Shown here piece after piece: positions 36,804-45,737 of a DNA stretch of 64,000 bases. The notes beneath the pieces are model-generated. The model saw nothing but the letters and a program-made list of their open reading frames with translations. It did no database searches and was not told the DNA's origin. Numbering within the stretch: the first letter of the stretch is position 1; every line of letters starts with the position of its first letter. The position numbers and the translations under genes were made by a program. The DNA comes from Leeuwenhoekiella nanhaiensis. GTDB lineage: Bacteria; Bacteroidota; Bacteroidia; Flavobacteriales; Flavobacteriaceae. The stretch covers positions 257,750 through 321,749 of the forward strand of contig NZ_KZ319290.1 of the NCBI RefSeq assembly GCF_002744755.1, written 5' to 3'.

Positions 36804-38039
36804 TTAATAGGTTGCGGCGGTAATGAGTAAGAAAATAATCACACTCATTGTTGACAGGACTAAAAATACAAAATTCAGGATAAAGAATTTCAGCAGCGTT
36901 CGCAGGCGTCGCTCTTTATAAAAATTCCGCAATGCTTTGTAGAAGTAAAACGGACAAACTAAAAACAGGAATAGTGAAGTCAGAACGCTGGCGCCTATCA
37001 CAAAATCAGGTAAGGCGAGCAGCAACATTCCCAAAAACATAAAGGAAAATATGTGAAATATAAAAATGACGTGCTCAATATAATTGTGTCTGGTTGAAGG
37101 GAAAAGAAACCTTCTAAGGCTTGCTAATAGATGAGCTACGGCAGAGCCGAGGTAGGGTATTTTCAAAAGTTTTTTAAACCAGGAATAGTGAGTGTTCTTA
37201 ACTGCTTGCAACGCAACTTTATAGGAATCCTTCTTAAGATATAAGGGAACAAATGCTAGTGCGAAAAAGGGTGTGAAGAAAAAGATGAAAAAAGGAGTCT
37301 TCTCAACAAGATATTCGTAAAACTCAAAGGGCTCATCAATTATTTTATTGACTGAAGTGCTCTTTTTGTAAAGCCAGATGTTGCCTCGGGTTTTTGGATA
37401 GTGAAGACTGTCTAAACCTTCCTCTGCCCGAGTGATTGAGGTGGAAGAACTGAATGCTCTAAAAAGGGAAATTTTACTTTTTGTACGCTGATAGAAACCC
37501 ATGGAATCCAGACTAGCCGGGGTTTGATATTCAAACGGGAGTGCTTGCGTGGTGTCTTGTTTTTGCTGAATTCCCTTTTCTATGTAATACCTTATGGAAT
37601 CCAAAGGGATTTCCTGCAGATCTGTCCGGGCTTCCGTTGTGAGATTATTCCAGTCAAATGAATCTATATTATTTTCAGTGTTTTCAAAGAAGTCGAGCAA
37701 ACCGCTAATGATAAAGAAAAGGATGCTTATACTGAGGTAAAACCGAAACGGATTGGCGTAGGTAAGTCGCTTCCCGTCTACGTAATCTCGCGTAATGGTT
37801 CCCGGTTTAAATAACAGGTCTTTGATGGTGTACCGAAACCTCGAATCATAGTTAAGAATACTTCCTGCAAATTCCCTGAAATAGTTGCCTAGTGATAGCT
37901 TTTGCCGTGAGTTGAGTTGGCCGCAATACGAACAGTAGCGGTCGCTTAGTTCGAGCGGGTGACCGCAGTTGAGGCACTCATTTCCCCGGTCATAAATGGG
38001 GACTTTTGGCTTTTGTTCAACCGGTTTTTGCACCGCCAT
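36804..38039 (-). CDS. DUF3667 zinc-ribbon membrane protein
   Basis: The 411-residue protein begins with a four-Cys zinc ribbon (Cys22, 25, 36, 39; CLNCGHPLELSDRYCSYCGQ). The DUF3667 core follows (about 45-120), with YDSRFRYTIKDLLFKPG, TRDYVDGKRLTYANPFRFYL and a first membrane segment. A soluble loop spans about 125-240, then four further hydrophobic segments are seen to the C-terminus. The family is common in Bacteroidota and has no assigned function. apaG follows after 2 bp. Confidence 0.88.
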   Translation of the reverse strand: MAVQKPVEQKPKVPIYDRGNECLNCGHPLELSDRYCSYCGQLNSRQKLSLGNYFREFAGSILNYDSRFRYTIKDLLFKPGTITRDYVDGKRLTYANPFRFYLSISILFFIISGLLDFFENTENNIDSFDWNNLTTEARTDLQEIPLDSIRYYIEKGIQQKQDTTQALPFEYQTPASLDSMGFYQRTKSKISLFRAFSSSTSITRAEEGLDSLHYPKTRGNIWLYKKSTSVNKIIDEPFEFYEYLVEKTPFFIFFFTPFFALAFVPLYLKKDSYKVALQAVKNTHYSWFKKLLKIPYLGSAVAHLLASLRRFLFPSTRHNYIEHVIFIFHIFSFMFLGMLLLALPDFVIGASVLTSLFLFLVCPFYFYKALRNFYKERRLRTLLKFFILNFVFLVLSTMSVIIFLLITAATY

Positions 38040-38108
38040 AACAGATTTTTAGATAACTATCATTACGAAGTTATCATAAATCCCCAAATAGAGAAGAAGT
38101 TCTTGATA

Positions 38109-39368
38109 TTAATCTCGCCTTACATTTGAAATGCTGGTAGAAAGTGCATTGCCTACACCTATCAATTCATCAAAGCGCGCACCAGGAGGTCTGTAATAAA
38201 CCAAAACATCGTATTCATTTTCGGTTTGCCAAAAGTCACCGCTTACAGGGTTTTCTTCCAGTCGTTTTCCATTTTTTGCCACTACATATTTATAGTTGTA
38301 GTAGCCCTGCTTCATCAGCAACGCGGTTTCATACCTTCCTGTATCAGCGTTGTAATACATTCGGGTGGCATCTTCCAGGTCGTAGTTGTTGAAGTTTCCG
38401 TAGATGTAAATGTCTTCGCCTTTCGGGCGCTGGGGATGATCTAAGCTGAAGTGAATCCAGGCATATTCGGAATGTACCCTTGGGTCTGAGCCCTGCATGG
38501 TACGTATCAAGAAGTTTCCGTTGATATCCGGATTGTAGGTGTATTCCTGATCTTCACGGGTGACATTTCCGTAGAGGTAATTGTGATATAAATCCTGAAG
38601 GTCTACAAACCGGATTCGGTTTGTCGCTGTCCTGATGTTTTTGTTGTCGTAATCAAAAAACTCATTGCCGCCAAAGAACGAAGCCTCTTCATTATACCGG
38701 TACTCCAGGCGATTGCCTATACTGTATTGGGGCTTCAGGCTACCGATCGTATTTTTAAGATTGTTATTCTGAATTATTAAAGTTTTTACCGTGTTTTTTG
38801 GGTTAATCAAAACATTGTCACCTGAGTCTACAAAAAAGTTTACCACCTGTTTTTGATTGATAAATTCAAGATTTCTGCTTCGTAAAACTTCAACCCCAAC
38901 ACTAACCAGCGGACTGTAAATCATAAACTTTCGGGAAAAAATGAGTTCCTCATCCGCATTAAAAACTTCAAGCAGGTAATTGCCGGTTTTGGTAATTGCT
39001 GTGGTATACTGGTTGGGGATTGTTAACTCATAATGGGTATAGAGTTGCAGGGTGCTTACCGAATTGGTGTAATTCATGATGCGCACGTCATCCACACCGT
39101 CTATATATTCATTTTTGACCAGTACCGAAGGTGTCCAGTCATAATTATAATGGGTTATGGTGTAGTAAAAGTCAGATTCATCGCCTATGATGTCGTCAAA
39201 ACTGAGTCGCAGTGGTGTGCCCAGCTGAATTAATGGTAGCTGGCTTTGAGCAGTATTGCCATAAAACTGAACGGTTTTGATATAGGGTGGTGCAGGCATT
39301 TCTACAGCGATCTGGGCAGCGCTATTTAGATATAGCAGTAGTACAAAAATTACCGAAAACGTTTTCAT
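38109..39368 (-). CDS. DUF5103 protein, type IX secretion system Plug
   Basis: The 419-residue protein has a signal peptide (MKTFSVIFVLLLYLNSAAQ) and beta-rich DUF5103 domains; the C-terminal part (GEDIYIYGNFNNYDL, ETALLMKQGYYNYKYVV) resembles a carbohydrate-module-like sandwich. In flavobacteria this family supplies the Plug protein that closes the periplasmic face of the SprA translocon when no cargo is present. No other T9SS translocon gene is adjacent. The gene has a near -7 element (39393-39400). Confidence 0.85.
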   Translation of the reverse strand: MKTFSVIFVLLLYLNSAAQIAVEMPAPPYIKTVQFYGNTAQSQLPLIQLGTPLRLSFDDIIGDESDFYYTITHYNYDWTPSVLVKNEYIDGVDDVRIMNYTNSVSTLQLYTHYELTIPNQYTTAITKTGNYLLEVFNADEELIFSRKFMIYSPLVSVGVEVLRSRNLEFINQKQVVNFFVDSGDNVLINPKNTVKTLIIQNNNLKNTIGSLKPQYSIGNRLEYRYNEEASFFGGNEFFDYDNKNIRTATNRIRFVDLQDLYHNYLYGNVTREDQEYTYNPDINGNFLIRTMQGSDPRVHSEYAWIHFSLDHPQRPKGEDIYIYGNFNNYDLEDATRMYYNADTGRYETALLMKQGYYNYKYVVAKNGKRLEENPVSGDFWQTENEYDVLVYYRPPGARFDELIGVGNALSTSISNVRRD

Positions 39369-39392
39369 TAAGCCTTTGATACTGGTTCAGGA

Positions 39393-39400
39393 CAAAGCTA
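39393..39400 (-). promoter_or_regulatory. -7 promoter element of the Plug gene
   Basis: TAGCTTTG on the minus strand matches TAnnTTTG and lies 24 bp before the ATG at 39368. Confidence 0.45.
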
Positions 39401-39517
39401 GCAAATAAAGTGCCTTATTTTTAGAGAATCTCAATAAGGTGCTAACAAGTGTATTTTTGCCAGTCTGCGGCTTTATGCAGCTTACTTGTAAAACACCACA
39501 ACAATTTTATACCGGTA

Positions 39518-39551
39518 TTTGTGCAATAAGGATGTAAAATTTGTAAATTTG
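39518..39551 (+). promoter_or_regulatory. Promoter of the nqrABCDEF operon
   Basis: TTTG at 39518-39521 and TAAATTTG at 39544-39551 are spaced by 22 bp, matching the Bacteroidota -33/-7 pattern at the long end of its spacing range. The predicted leader is about 55 nt before the nqrA ATG. Confidence 0.5.
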
Positions 39552-39612
39552 CGCACCTCAATTCGGGCAGATACTGGGTTGGGTAACTAAAAAACTTTAA
39601 CATATACTTCCT

Positions 39613-40965
39613 ATGTCAAAAGACATTAAGATCAAAAAGGGTCTTGATATTAAATTGGTAGGTGCGGCAGAGAAAACTCTTGCTGATGCCCCCAAGTCAA
39701 GAACTTACGTGATCAAGCCTTCAGATTTTCATCTTGTAACTCCTAAGATGCTTTTTAAAGAAGGAGCTGCTGTAAAAGCGGGAGAGCCGCTTTTTTACTC
39801 CAAAAAAGATGAGCGTATCAAGTTTGTTTCACCGGTAAGCGGTACGCTTACTGAAATCAGAAGAGGGGCCAAGCGTGTTATCACACATTTGGTTATTGAA
39901 GCTGATGGAACTGAAACAACCCACGAGTTTTCAAAGCTTGATGTAAACAATGCTGATGCAGAAGCGATTAAAGAACGTATGCTCGAAGCAGGTTTATGGC
40001 CTTTTATCAAGCAACGTCCTTATGATATTATTGCCGCGGTAGATACTACTCCCGAGGCAATTTTTGTTTCTGGGCATAACAGTGCACCGCTTGCTCCTGA
40101 CTACAACTTCAGTCTTAAAGGCAAAGAAGCTGCATTGCAGGCTGCAGTAACAGCGCTGGCAAAACTTACTTCGGGTAAGGTTCACCTGAGTGTTGCTAAA
40201 ACTGCTGATTCGGTTTTTGGTAATCTAAAAGACGTTGAGCTGCATACGGTTTCAGGACCTCACCCCAGCGGTAATGTGGGTACGCAAATCAACAAGATTC
40301 AGCCGGTAAACAAAGGCGAAACTGTATGGACGGTAACTGCGGAGAATCTGGCGATTATCGGTGAGTTATTCTTAACCGGGAAGTTTAACCCTGAGCGTGT
40401 TATTAGCGTTTCAGGATCAAGTGTTAAGAAGCCACAGTACTACAAAACTAAAATAGGAGCAGAGGTTTCTACTTTTGCTTATTCTGCCGGAATTAACGGC
40501 GATAATGTACGTATGATTTCAGGTAACGTACTTACCGGAGATCAGGTTAGTGCAGACGGACATTTGGGTTATTATCACAATGAGTTTGTAGCGATTCCGG
40601 AAGGCGACGACTACGAGTTCTTTGGGTGGAATAAACCCGTGTTCAATAAAATATCATCTTCACGAGCCCTTACTTTTTCTTGGCTATTCCCAAACAAGAA
40701 GTATGATCTGGATACCAACACCAACGGTGAGCATCGTGCCTTTGTGGTAACCGGAAACTACGAAGAAGTATTCCCGATGGATATCTACCCATTACAGTTG
40801 CTTAAGGCATGTATGGTAGAAGATCTGGATGCTATGGAAGCTTTGGGTATGTATGAAGTAGCGCCGGAAGATTTTGCGTTAACCGAATTTGTATGCGTAT
40901 CTAAACAACCACACCAGGCAATCATTCGTAAAGGACTAGATTTAATGCACGAAGAAATAGGATAA
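39613..40965 (+). CDS. nqrA: Na+-translocating NADH:quinone reductase subunit A
   Basis: The 450-residue cytosolic-side subunit of the sodium pump begins with IKIKKGLDIKLVGAAEK and shows lipoyl-like and soluble-ligand-binding folds; GPHPSGNVGTQINKI is a conserved stretch. It takes part in quinone binding. It is the first gene of the six-gene operon, 5 bp before nqrB. Confidence 0.97.
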   Translation: MSKDIKIKKGLDIKLVGAAEKTLADAPKSRTYVIKPSDFHLVTPKMLFKEGAAVKAGEPLFYSKKDERIKFVSPVSGTLTEIRRGAKRVITHLVIEADGTETTHEFSKLDVNNADAEAIKERMLEAGLWPFIKQRPYDIIAAVDTTPEAIFVSGHNSAPLAPDYNFSLKGKEAALQAAVTALAKLTSGKVHLSVAKTADSVFGNLKDVELHTVSGPHPSGNVGTQINKIQPVNKGETVWTVTAENLAIIGELFLTGKFNPERVISVSGSSVKKPQYYKTKIGAEVSTFAYSAGINGDNVRMISGNVLTGDQVSADGHLGYYHNEFVAIPEGDDYEFFGWNKPVFNKISSSRALTFSWLFPNKKYDLDTNTNGEHRAFVVTGNYEEVFPMDIYPLQLLKACMVEDLDAMEALGMYEVAPEDFALTEFVCVSKQPHQAIIRKGLDLMHEEIG

Positions 40966-40970
40966 TAGCT

Positions 40971-42182
40971 ATGGGATTAAAAGAAAAATTACACAGTATT
41001 AAAGAGGATTTTAAGGGGAAGAAAATGGCGCCTGCGTTTAACGCATTGCACACCTTCCTGTATACTCCTAATGAAACCACGCACAGTGGTGGGCACATCA
41101 GAGCCGTTGATGACTTAAAGCGTACGATGAATACCGTAATTATTGCCTTATTACCGGTTTTGGTATGGGGTATTTTTAATGCGGGTTATCAGCATTACGC
41201 AGCAATTGATGCTGCGCAAGGTGTGGTACGAGAGGCCAGTTTGTTTGGCAATTTCTTTACCTGGGACAATTTCATAATGGGTGCGTGGACCGTACTTCCG
41301 CTTGTTATTGTTTCTTACGGAGTAGGTCTTGCGGTAGAGTTTGTTTTTGCCGTAATCAAAGGTCACGAGGTAGAAGAAGGTTACCTGGTTACGGGTATGC
41401 TTGTTCCTCTTATTGTACCGGTAGATATTCCACTTTGGATGCTTGCTGTAGCAGTTGTGTTTGGTGTGGTAATCGGTAAAGAGGTTTTTGGTGGTACCGG
41501 GATGAACATTCTAAACCCGGCACTTACTATTCGTGCGTTCTTATTCTTCGCTTATCCTACCTGGATGAGTGGTGATAAAGTATGGGTACACGGAGCTCAG
41601 GCAGCTGCAGGTACTCCCGATGCTTTTTCAGGAGAAACCATTTTAGGATCTTACGCGCAAAACAACTCCGTAGTTTATGATTTTGCTGATAAGTTTTTTG
41701 GGTTTATCCCGGGATCAGTAGGTGAGACTTCAACATTTCTTATCATTATCGGCGGATTGTTCTTGATGTTTACCAAGATTGCAAGCTGGAGAATTATTCT
41801 AAGTGCCGTGGTTGGAGCTGCAGTAATGGGATTGATTTTTAATGGAGTTGTAGATCAGGGATGGATTACCGAGAGCAGTAAATTTTACGGCTTGATGAGC
41901 ACGCCTTTCTGGGAACACCTGATTATTGGAGGTATCGCCTTCGGTATCGTTTATATGGCGACAGATCCGGTTTCGGGTGCGCAAACCAACACCGGTAAAT
42001 ACTGGTATGGTTTCTTAATAGGCTTTTTCTCTATTATGATTCGCGTATTCAACCCGGCATATCCGGAAGGAGTATTCCTTGCGATTCTTCTAATGAACGT
42101 TTTTGCGCCAACTATTGATCACTATGTTGTTCAGGCAAACGTTAAACAACGTATGAAACGTCTAAAATTAAAAACTGCTTAA
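40971..42182 (+). CDS. nqrB: Na+-translocating NADH:quinone reductase subunit B
   Basis: The 403-residue polytopic subunit carries the covalent FMN attachment motif; the likely flavinylated residue is Thr253 in PGSVGETSTF. GGTGMNILNPALTIRAFLFF and IYMATDPVSGAQTNTGKYWY-like segments (VYMATDPVSGAQ) are family hallmarks. It forms the main ion-conducting part of the pump. ApbE, needed for FMN attachment, is encoded downstream at 46117. Confidence 0.97.
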   Translation: MGLKEKLHSIKEDFKGKKMAPAFNALHTFLYTPNETTHSGGHIRAVDDLKRTMNTVIIALLPVLVWGIFNAGYQHYAAIDAAQGVVREASLFGNFFTWDNFIMGAWTVLPLVIVSYGVGLAVEFVFAVIKGHEVEEGYLVTGMLVPLIVPVDIPLWMLAVAVVFGVVIGKEVFGGTGMNILNPALTIRAFLFFAYPTWMSGDKVWVHGAQAAAGTPDAFSGETILGSYAQNNSVVYDFADKFFGFIPGSVGETSTFLIIIGGLFLMFTKIASWRIILSAVVGAAVMGLIFNGVVDQGWITESSKFYGLMSTPFWEHLIIGGIAFGIVYMATDPVSGAQTNTGKYWYGFLIGFFSIMIRVFNPAYPEGVFLAILLMNVFAPTIDHYVVQANVKQRMKRLKLKTA

Positions 42183-42184
42183 TC

Positions 42185-42919
42185 ATGGCAAATACAGATA
42201 AAAACGGTTACACAGTAATCTTTGCAGTCGTAATGGTACTCGTAGTAGGATCATTACTCGCTTTTACAGCTTCGAGCTTAAAGCCTGCAATTACTGAAAA
42301 TGAGCGCTTCGAAAAGCAACAAAACATTCTTTATGCTATGGGCATTAATGAGAATGTGGAAGGTTCTGTGAATTTTGTTCCAACAAACAAGGTCGAAGCG
42401 GAGTTTGGTAAATACATCAAAGAACAATTGGTTATTCAGAACGGAAAAATCGAAAAGGATTCTTCTGCTTATTTAATCAATCTGAAGCAGGAACTGGCAA
42501 AAGATATGTCAGAGCGCAAGCTTCCGCTTTTCGTAGGAGAAAAAGAAGGTAAGGATTATTACATCATCCCGATGTACGGAAAAGGTCTTTGGGATGCTAT
42601 CTGGGGTTTCATTGCCTTAGACGAAAACTATGTAGTACAGGGTGTTTATTTCGACCACAAAGGGGAAACTCCCGGTCTTGGTGCTAACATTAAAGAGCGT
42701 TACTTTATGGACGATTTTACAGGCGAAGAAATTATGTCTGGTACCGAGTATGAAGGAATCACTGTTGCTAAAGGAAATAACGATCCACTTAACGAGCGCA
42801 AGGATGACGGTAAAGTTGATGCTCTTGCTGGTGCAACAATCACCGGTAATGGTGTGACTGCAATGATTAACAGTACCGTTAAATTGTACATCCCTTACTT
42901 AAAAGACTTAAAAATATAA
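42185..42919 (+). CDS. nqrC: Na+-translocating NADH:quinone reductase subunit C
   Basis: The 244-residue subunit has one N-terminal membrane helix (about 9-31) and a periplasmic FMN-binding domain. The FMN attachment motif usually reads S/T-G-A-T and here reads AGAT (residues 215-218), with Thr218 as the expected flavinylation site, followed by ITGNGVTAMI. GKGLWDAIWGFIALD and DHKGETPGLGANI are conserved. The gene starts 2 bp after nqrB. Confidence 0.96.
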   Translation: MANTDKNGYTVIFAVVMVLVVGSLLAFTASSLKPAITENERFEKQQNILYAMGINENVEGSVNFVPTNKVEAEFGKYIKEQLVIQNGKIEKDSSAYLINLKQELAKDMSERKLPLFVGEKEGKDYYIIPMYGKGLWDAIWGFIALDENYVVQGVYFDHKGETPGLGANIKERYFMDDFTGEEIMSGTEYEGITVAKGNNDPLNERKDDGKVDALAGATITGNGVTAMINSTVKLYIPYLKDLKI

Positions 42920-42921
42920 TT

Positions 42922-43569
42922 ATGGCATTACTATCTAAAAAAGACAGAGGTTTAATCCTTGATCCGCTGGCAGATAATAACCCAATTACCATTCAGGTAT
43001 TAGGTATTTGTTCTGCACTTGCGATTACCGCGCAATTGAAAGCGTCTATCGTAATGGGAATTTCGGTAATGTTTGTATTGGGTGTTGGTAACGTGGTAAT
43101 TTCGCTAATGCGAAATATCATTCCATCTAAAATACGTATCATCGTTCAGCTGGTAGTAGTTGCTGCCCTTGTGATTATCGTAGACCAGGTGCTTAAGGCT
43201 TTTGCTTATGAATTGAGTAAAACGCTTTCGGTTTTCGTGGGTCTTATTATTACAAACTGTATCATTATGGGACGTTTTGAAGCTTTCGCTTTAGGTAACG
43301 GCCCCTGGAGATCATTCCTTGATGGCATAGGTAATGCCGCCGGTTATGCTCTTATTCTGGTTATTGTAGGTTTCTTCAGAGAGCTCTTAGGTTCTGGTAC
43401 TTTATTAGGATTTAAAGTTTTGGGTGACCCAATCGCTAAAACCGGTCTTTACGGCATAGGCTATGAGAATAATGGTTTTATGCTTCTTTCGCCAATGGCG
43501 CTTATCGTTGTAGGTATCATCATCTGGGTACAACGCTCCAGAAACAAAGCATTAATCGAAGAAAACTAA
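42922..43569 (+). CDS. nqrD: Na+-translocating NADH:quinone reductase subunit D
   Basis: The 215-residue subunit has six hydrophobic segments. Cys30 (VLGICSALA) and Cys113 (ITNCIIMGRFEAFA) match the pair that, with the NqrE pair, ligates the intramembrane iron centre. DGIGNAAGYALILVIVGFFR is conserved. It starts 2 bp after nqrC. Confidence 0.96.
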   Translation: MALLSKKDRGLILDPLADNNPITIQVLGICSALAITAQLKASIVMGISVMFVLGVGNVVISLMRNIIPSKIRIIVQLVVVAALVIIVDQVLKAFAYELSKTLSVFVGLIITNCIIMGRFEAFALGNGPWRSFLDGIGNAAGYALILVIVGFFRELLGSGTLLGFKVLGDPIAKTGLYGIGYENNGFMLLSPMALIVVGIIIWVQRSRNKALIEEN

Positions 43570-43617
43570 AGATTACGGTTTGAGTTTTACTCAAGTCTAA
43601 CTTTTCATAAAAGAAAA

Positions 43618-44346
43618 ATGGAACACGTAGAGTTATTTTTTAAATCAATATTTATAGACAACATGGTATTTGCCACGTTCCTTGGGATGTGTTCTTACCT
43701 TGCTGTGTCTAAAAAAGTTTCGACCGCTGTAGGTCTTGGAGCTGCTGTAATCTTTGTTCTTGCCGTAACCGTTCCTATGAACTGGCTGCTTGATCAGTAT
43801 GTGTTAAGACCCGGAGCATTAACCTGGTTAGGTCCAGAATATGCAGAATATGATTTGAGTTTCCTATCATTCATTCTGTTTATTGCTACCATTGCGACAA
43901 TGGTACAGCTCGTAGAAATTGTAGTAGAAAAGTTTGCTCCTGCACTTTATACCTCTCTTGGTATTTTCTTACCCCTTATTGCGGTAAACTGTGCGATCTT
44001 GGGAGGTTCACTTTTTATGCAGTCCAGAGATATCGCCACCTTAGGTCTTGCGTTTAATTACGGTCTGGCTTCAGGAATTGGCTGGTTTCTAGCAATTCTT
44101 GCCATCGCCGCTATTCGCGAAAAGATTCGGTATTCAAACGTACCTGCGCCTCTAAGAGGTTTAGGAATCACGTTTATAATTACCGGTCTTATGGCTATTG
44201 GTTTTATGAGTTTTGGTGGAATGTTAACCGGAGGTGAAGAGAAGACTGAGAAAACTGATGAAGCCGCTCAAATCGAAACGATAACCCAGGATAAAGACGC
44301 TGAAGAACCTTTGGCTGAAGTATCACAAGAACTAAACAATAAATAA
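43618..44346 (+). CDS. nqrE: Na+-translocating NADH:quinone reductase subunit E, with acidic C-terminal tail
   Basis: The 242-residue subunit has six hydrophobic segments and the conserved Cys25 (FLGMCSYLAVS) and Cys125 (AVNCAILGG) for the intramembrane iron centre. The membrane core ends near residue 203. The remaining about 39 residues are hydrophilic and acidic, making it longer than the roughly 200-residue proteobacterial NqrE. A 48-bp gap precedes it, the longest in the operon. Confidence 0.95.
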   Translation: MEHVELFFKSIFIDNMVFATFLGMCSYLAVSKKVSTAVGLGAAVIFVLAVTVPMNWLLDQYVLRPGALTWLGPEYAEYDLSFLSFILFIATIATMVQLVEIVVEKFAPALYTSLGIFLPLIAVNCAILGGSLFMQSRDIATLGLAFNYGLASGIGWFLAILAIAAIREKIRYSNVPAPLRGLGITFIITGLMAIGFMSFGGMLTGGEEKTEKTDEAAQIETITQDKDAEEPLAEVSQELNNK

Positions 44347-44347
44347 T

Positions 44348-45655
44348 ATGTTTTTAGCAGCAAGTACAGGAGGAGTTATTGCAGCAACGGTAGTAGCGTT
44401 TTTGGTTTTGACCATTGTATTGGTTGGCCTACTGCTTTTTGCAAAAGAAAAATTGTCGCCTTCAGGTCCTGTGACCATCACCATTAATGGTGAGAAGAAG
44501 GTAGAAGTGGACTCAGGAAGTTCATTGCTTTCAACATTGGGTGGAAAGAAAGTCTTTTTACCTTCAGCCTGTGGTGGTGGTGGTACCTGCATTCAGTGTG
44601 AGTGTCACGTACTTTCAGGTGGTGGAGAGGCATTACCTACCGAAACGCCACACTTTACCCGTAAAGAGTTAGCCGCCGGAGCGCGTTTAGCTTGCCAGGT
44701 AAAAGTGAAGCAGGATATGGAAATCACCATTCCTGAAGAAGTATTCGGTATTAAAAAATGGGAAGCAACTGTAGTGCGTAACTACAACGTAGCATCGTTT
44801 ATTAAGGAATTTGTAGTAGAGATCCCTGAGGATATGGACTACAAAGCCGGTGGATATATCCAAATCGAAATTCCGGAATGTACCGTGAAGTTTGAAGATA
44901 TGGATATCACCGCTCACCCTGAAGAGCACGATGATCCTAATAAATTCCAGGAAGAGTGGGAGAAGTTTAAACTTTGGCCACTTGTAATGAAGAACAACGA
45001 AGTAGTAGAACGTGCTTATTCCATGGCCTCGTATCCTGCAGAAGGACGTGAGATCATGCTTAACGTACGTATTGCAACTCCACCATTTGATCGTGCAAAA
45101 GGCGGCTGGATGGATGTAAATCCGGGTGTTGCTTCTTCGTATATTTTCAGTAGAAAGAAAGGAGATAAAGTTACCATTTCAGGTCCTTATGGTGAGTTCT
45201 TCATCAACGAGTCTGACGCTGAAATGCTTTACGTAGGTGGTGGAGCCGGCATGGCGCCTATGCGTTCGCACCTGTATCACCTGTTCAAAACTCTTAAGAC
45301 AGGTCGAAAAGTAACCTATTGGTACGGTGGTCGTTCTAAGCGTGAGTTATTTTACTTAAAGCATTTCCGTGATTTGGAAGAAGAGTTTGAAAACTTCAAA
45401 TTCTACCTGGTGCTTTCAGAGCCTTTAGAAGAGGACAACTGGAAGGTCAAAGAAGATATCAATAGTCCCGGTGATGGTTTTGTAGGTTTTGTTCACAATG
45501 CAGTGATTGAGCAGTATTTGAGCAAGCACGAGGAGCCGGAAGAAATCGAATTGTATTTCTGTGGGCCTCCGCTAATGAACAAAGCGGTTCAAAAGATGGG
45601 AGAAGATTTTGGTATCCCTGATGAGAACATCCGTTTTGATGACTTTGGAGGATAA
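44348..45655 (+). CDS. nqrF: Na+-translocating NADH:quinone reductase subunit F
   Basis: The 435-residue electron-entry subunit has one N-terminal membrane helix (about 8-30). A 2Fe-2S ferredoxin domain (about 38-130) has Cys75, Cys81, Cys84 and Cys116 (SACGGGGTCIQC, LACQV). A ferredoxin-NADP-reductase-like part follows, with FAD motif RAYSMASYPAEG and NADH motif YVGGGAGMAPMRSHL. The C-terminal FGG is typical. It starts 1 bp after nqrE and is followed by a terminator. Confidence 0.97.
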   Translation: MFLAASTGGVIAATVVAFLVLTIVLVGLLLFAKEKLSPSGPVTITINGEKKVEVDSGSSLLSTLGGKKVFLPSACGGGGTCIQCECHVLSGGGEALPTETPHFTRKELAAGARLACQVKVKQDMEITIPEEVFGIKKWEATVVRNYNVASFIKEFVVEIPEDMDYKAGGYIQIEIPECTVKFEDMDITAHPEEHDDPNKFQEEWEKFKLWPLVMKNNEVVERAYSMASYPAEGREIMLNVRIATPPFDRAKGGWMDVNPGVASSYIFSRKKGDKVTISGPYGEFFINESDAEMLYVGGGAGMAPMRSHLYHLFKTLKTGRKVTYWYGGRSKRELFYLKHFRDLEEEFENFKFYLVLSEPLEEDNWKVKEDINSPGDGFVGFVHNAVIEQYLSKHEEPEEIELYFCGPPLMNKAVQKMGEDFGIPDENIRFDDFGG

Positions 45656-45674
45656 TCCAAAAGAAGAATTTTAT

Positions 45675-45706
45675 AAAAGCCGTTACGAAAGTAGCGGCTT
45701 TTTTTT
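45675..45706 (+). terminator. Terminator of the nqr operon, overlapping the next promoter
   Basis: A 12-bp stem with one wobble pair (45675-45686 with 45691-45702) and a GAAA tetraloop is followed by a T tract to 45706. It lies 19 bp after the nqrF stop. Its T tract runs into the TTTG -33 element of the next gene. Confidence 0.88.
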
Positions 45707-45733
45707 GTCTGAAATCGCCGCGATGTATCTTTG
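45704..45733 (+). promoter_or_regulatory. Promoter of the small Nqr-associated gene, near-leaderless
   Basis: TTTG at 45704-45707 and TATCTTTG at 45726-45733, spaced 18 bp, match the Bacteroidota consensus. The ATG at 45738 is only 4 bp after the -7 element, so transcription should start at or next to the start codon. This also rules out the upstream in-frame ATG at 45609 inside nqrF. Confidence 0.6.
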
Positions 45734-45737
45734 CAAA

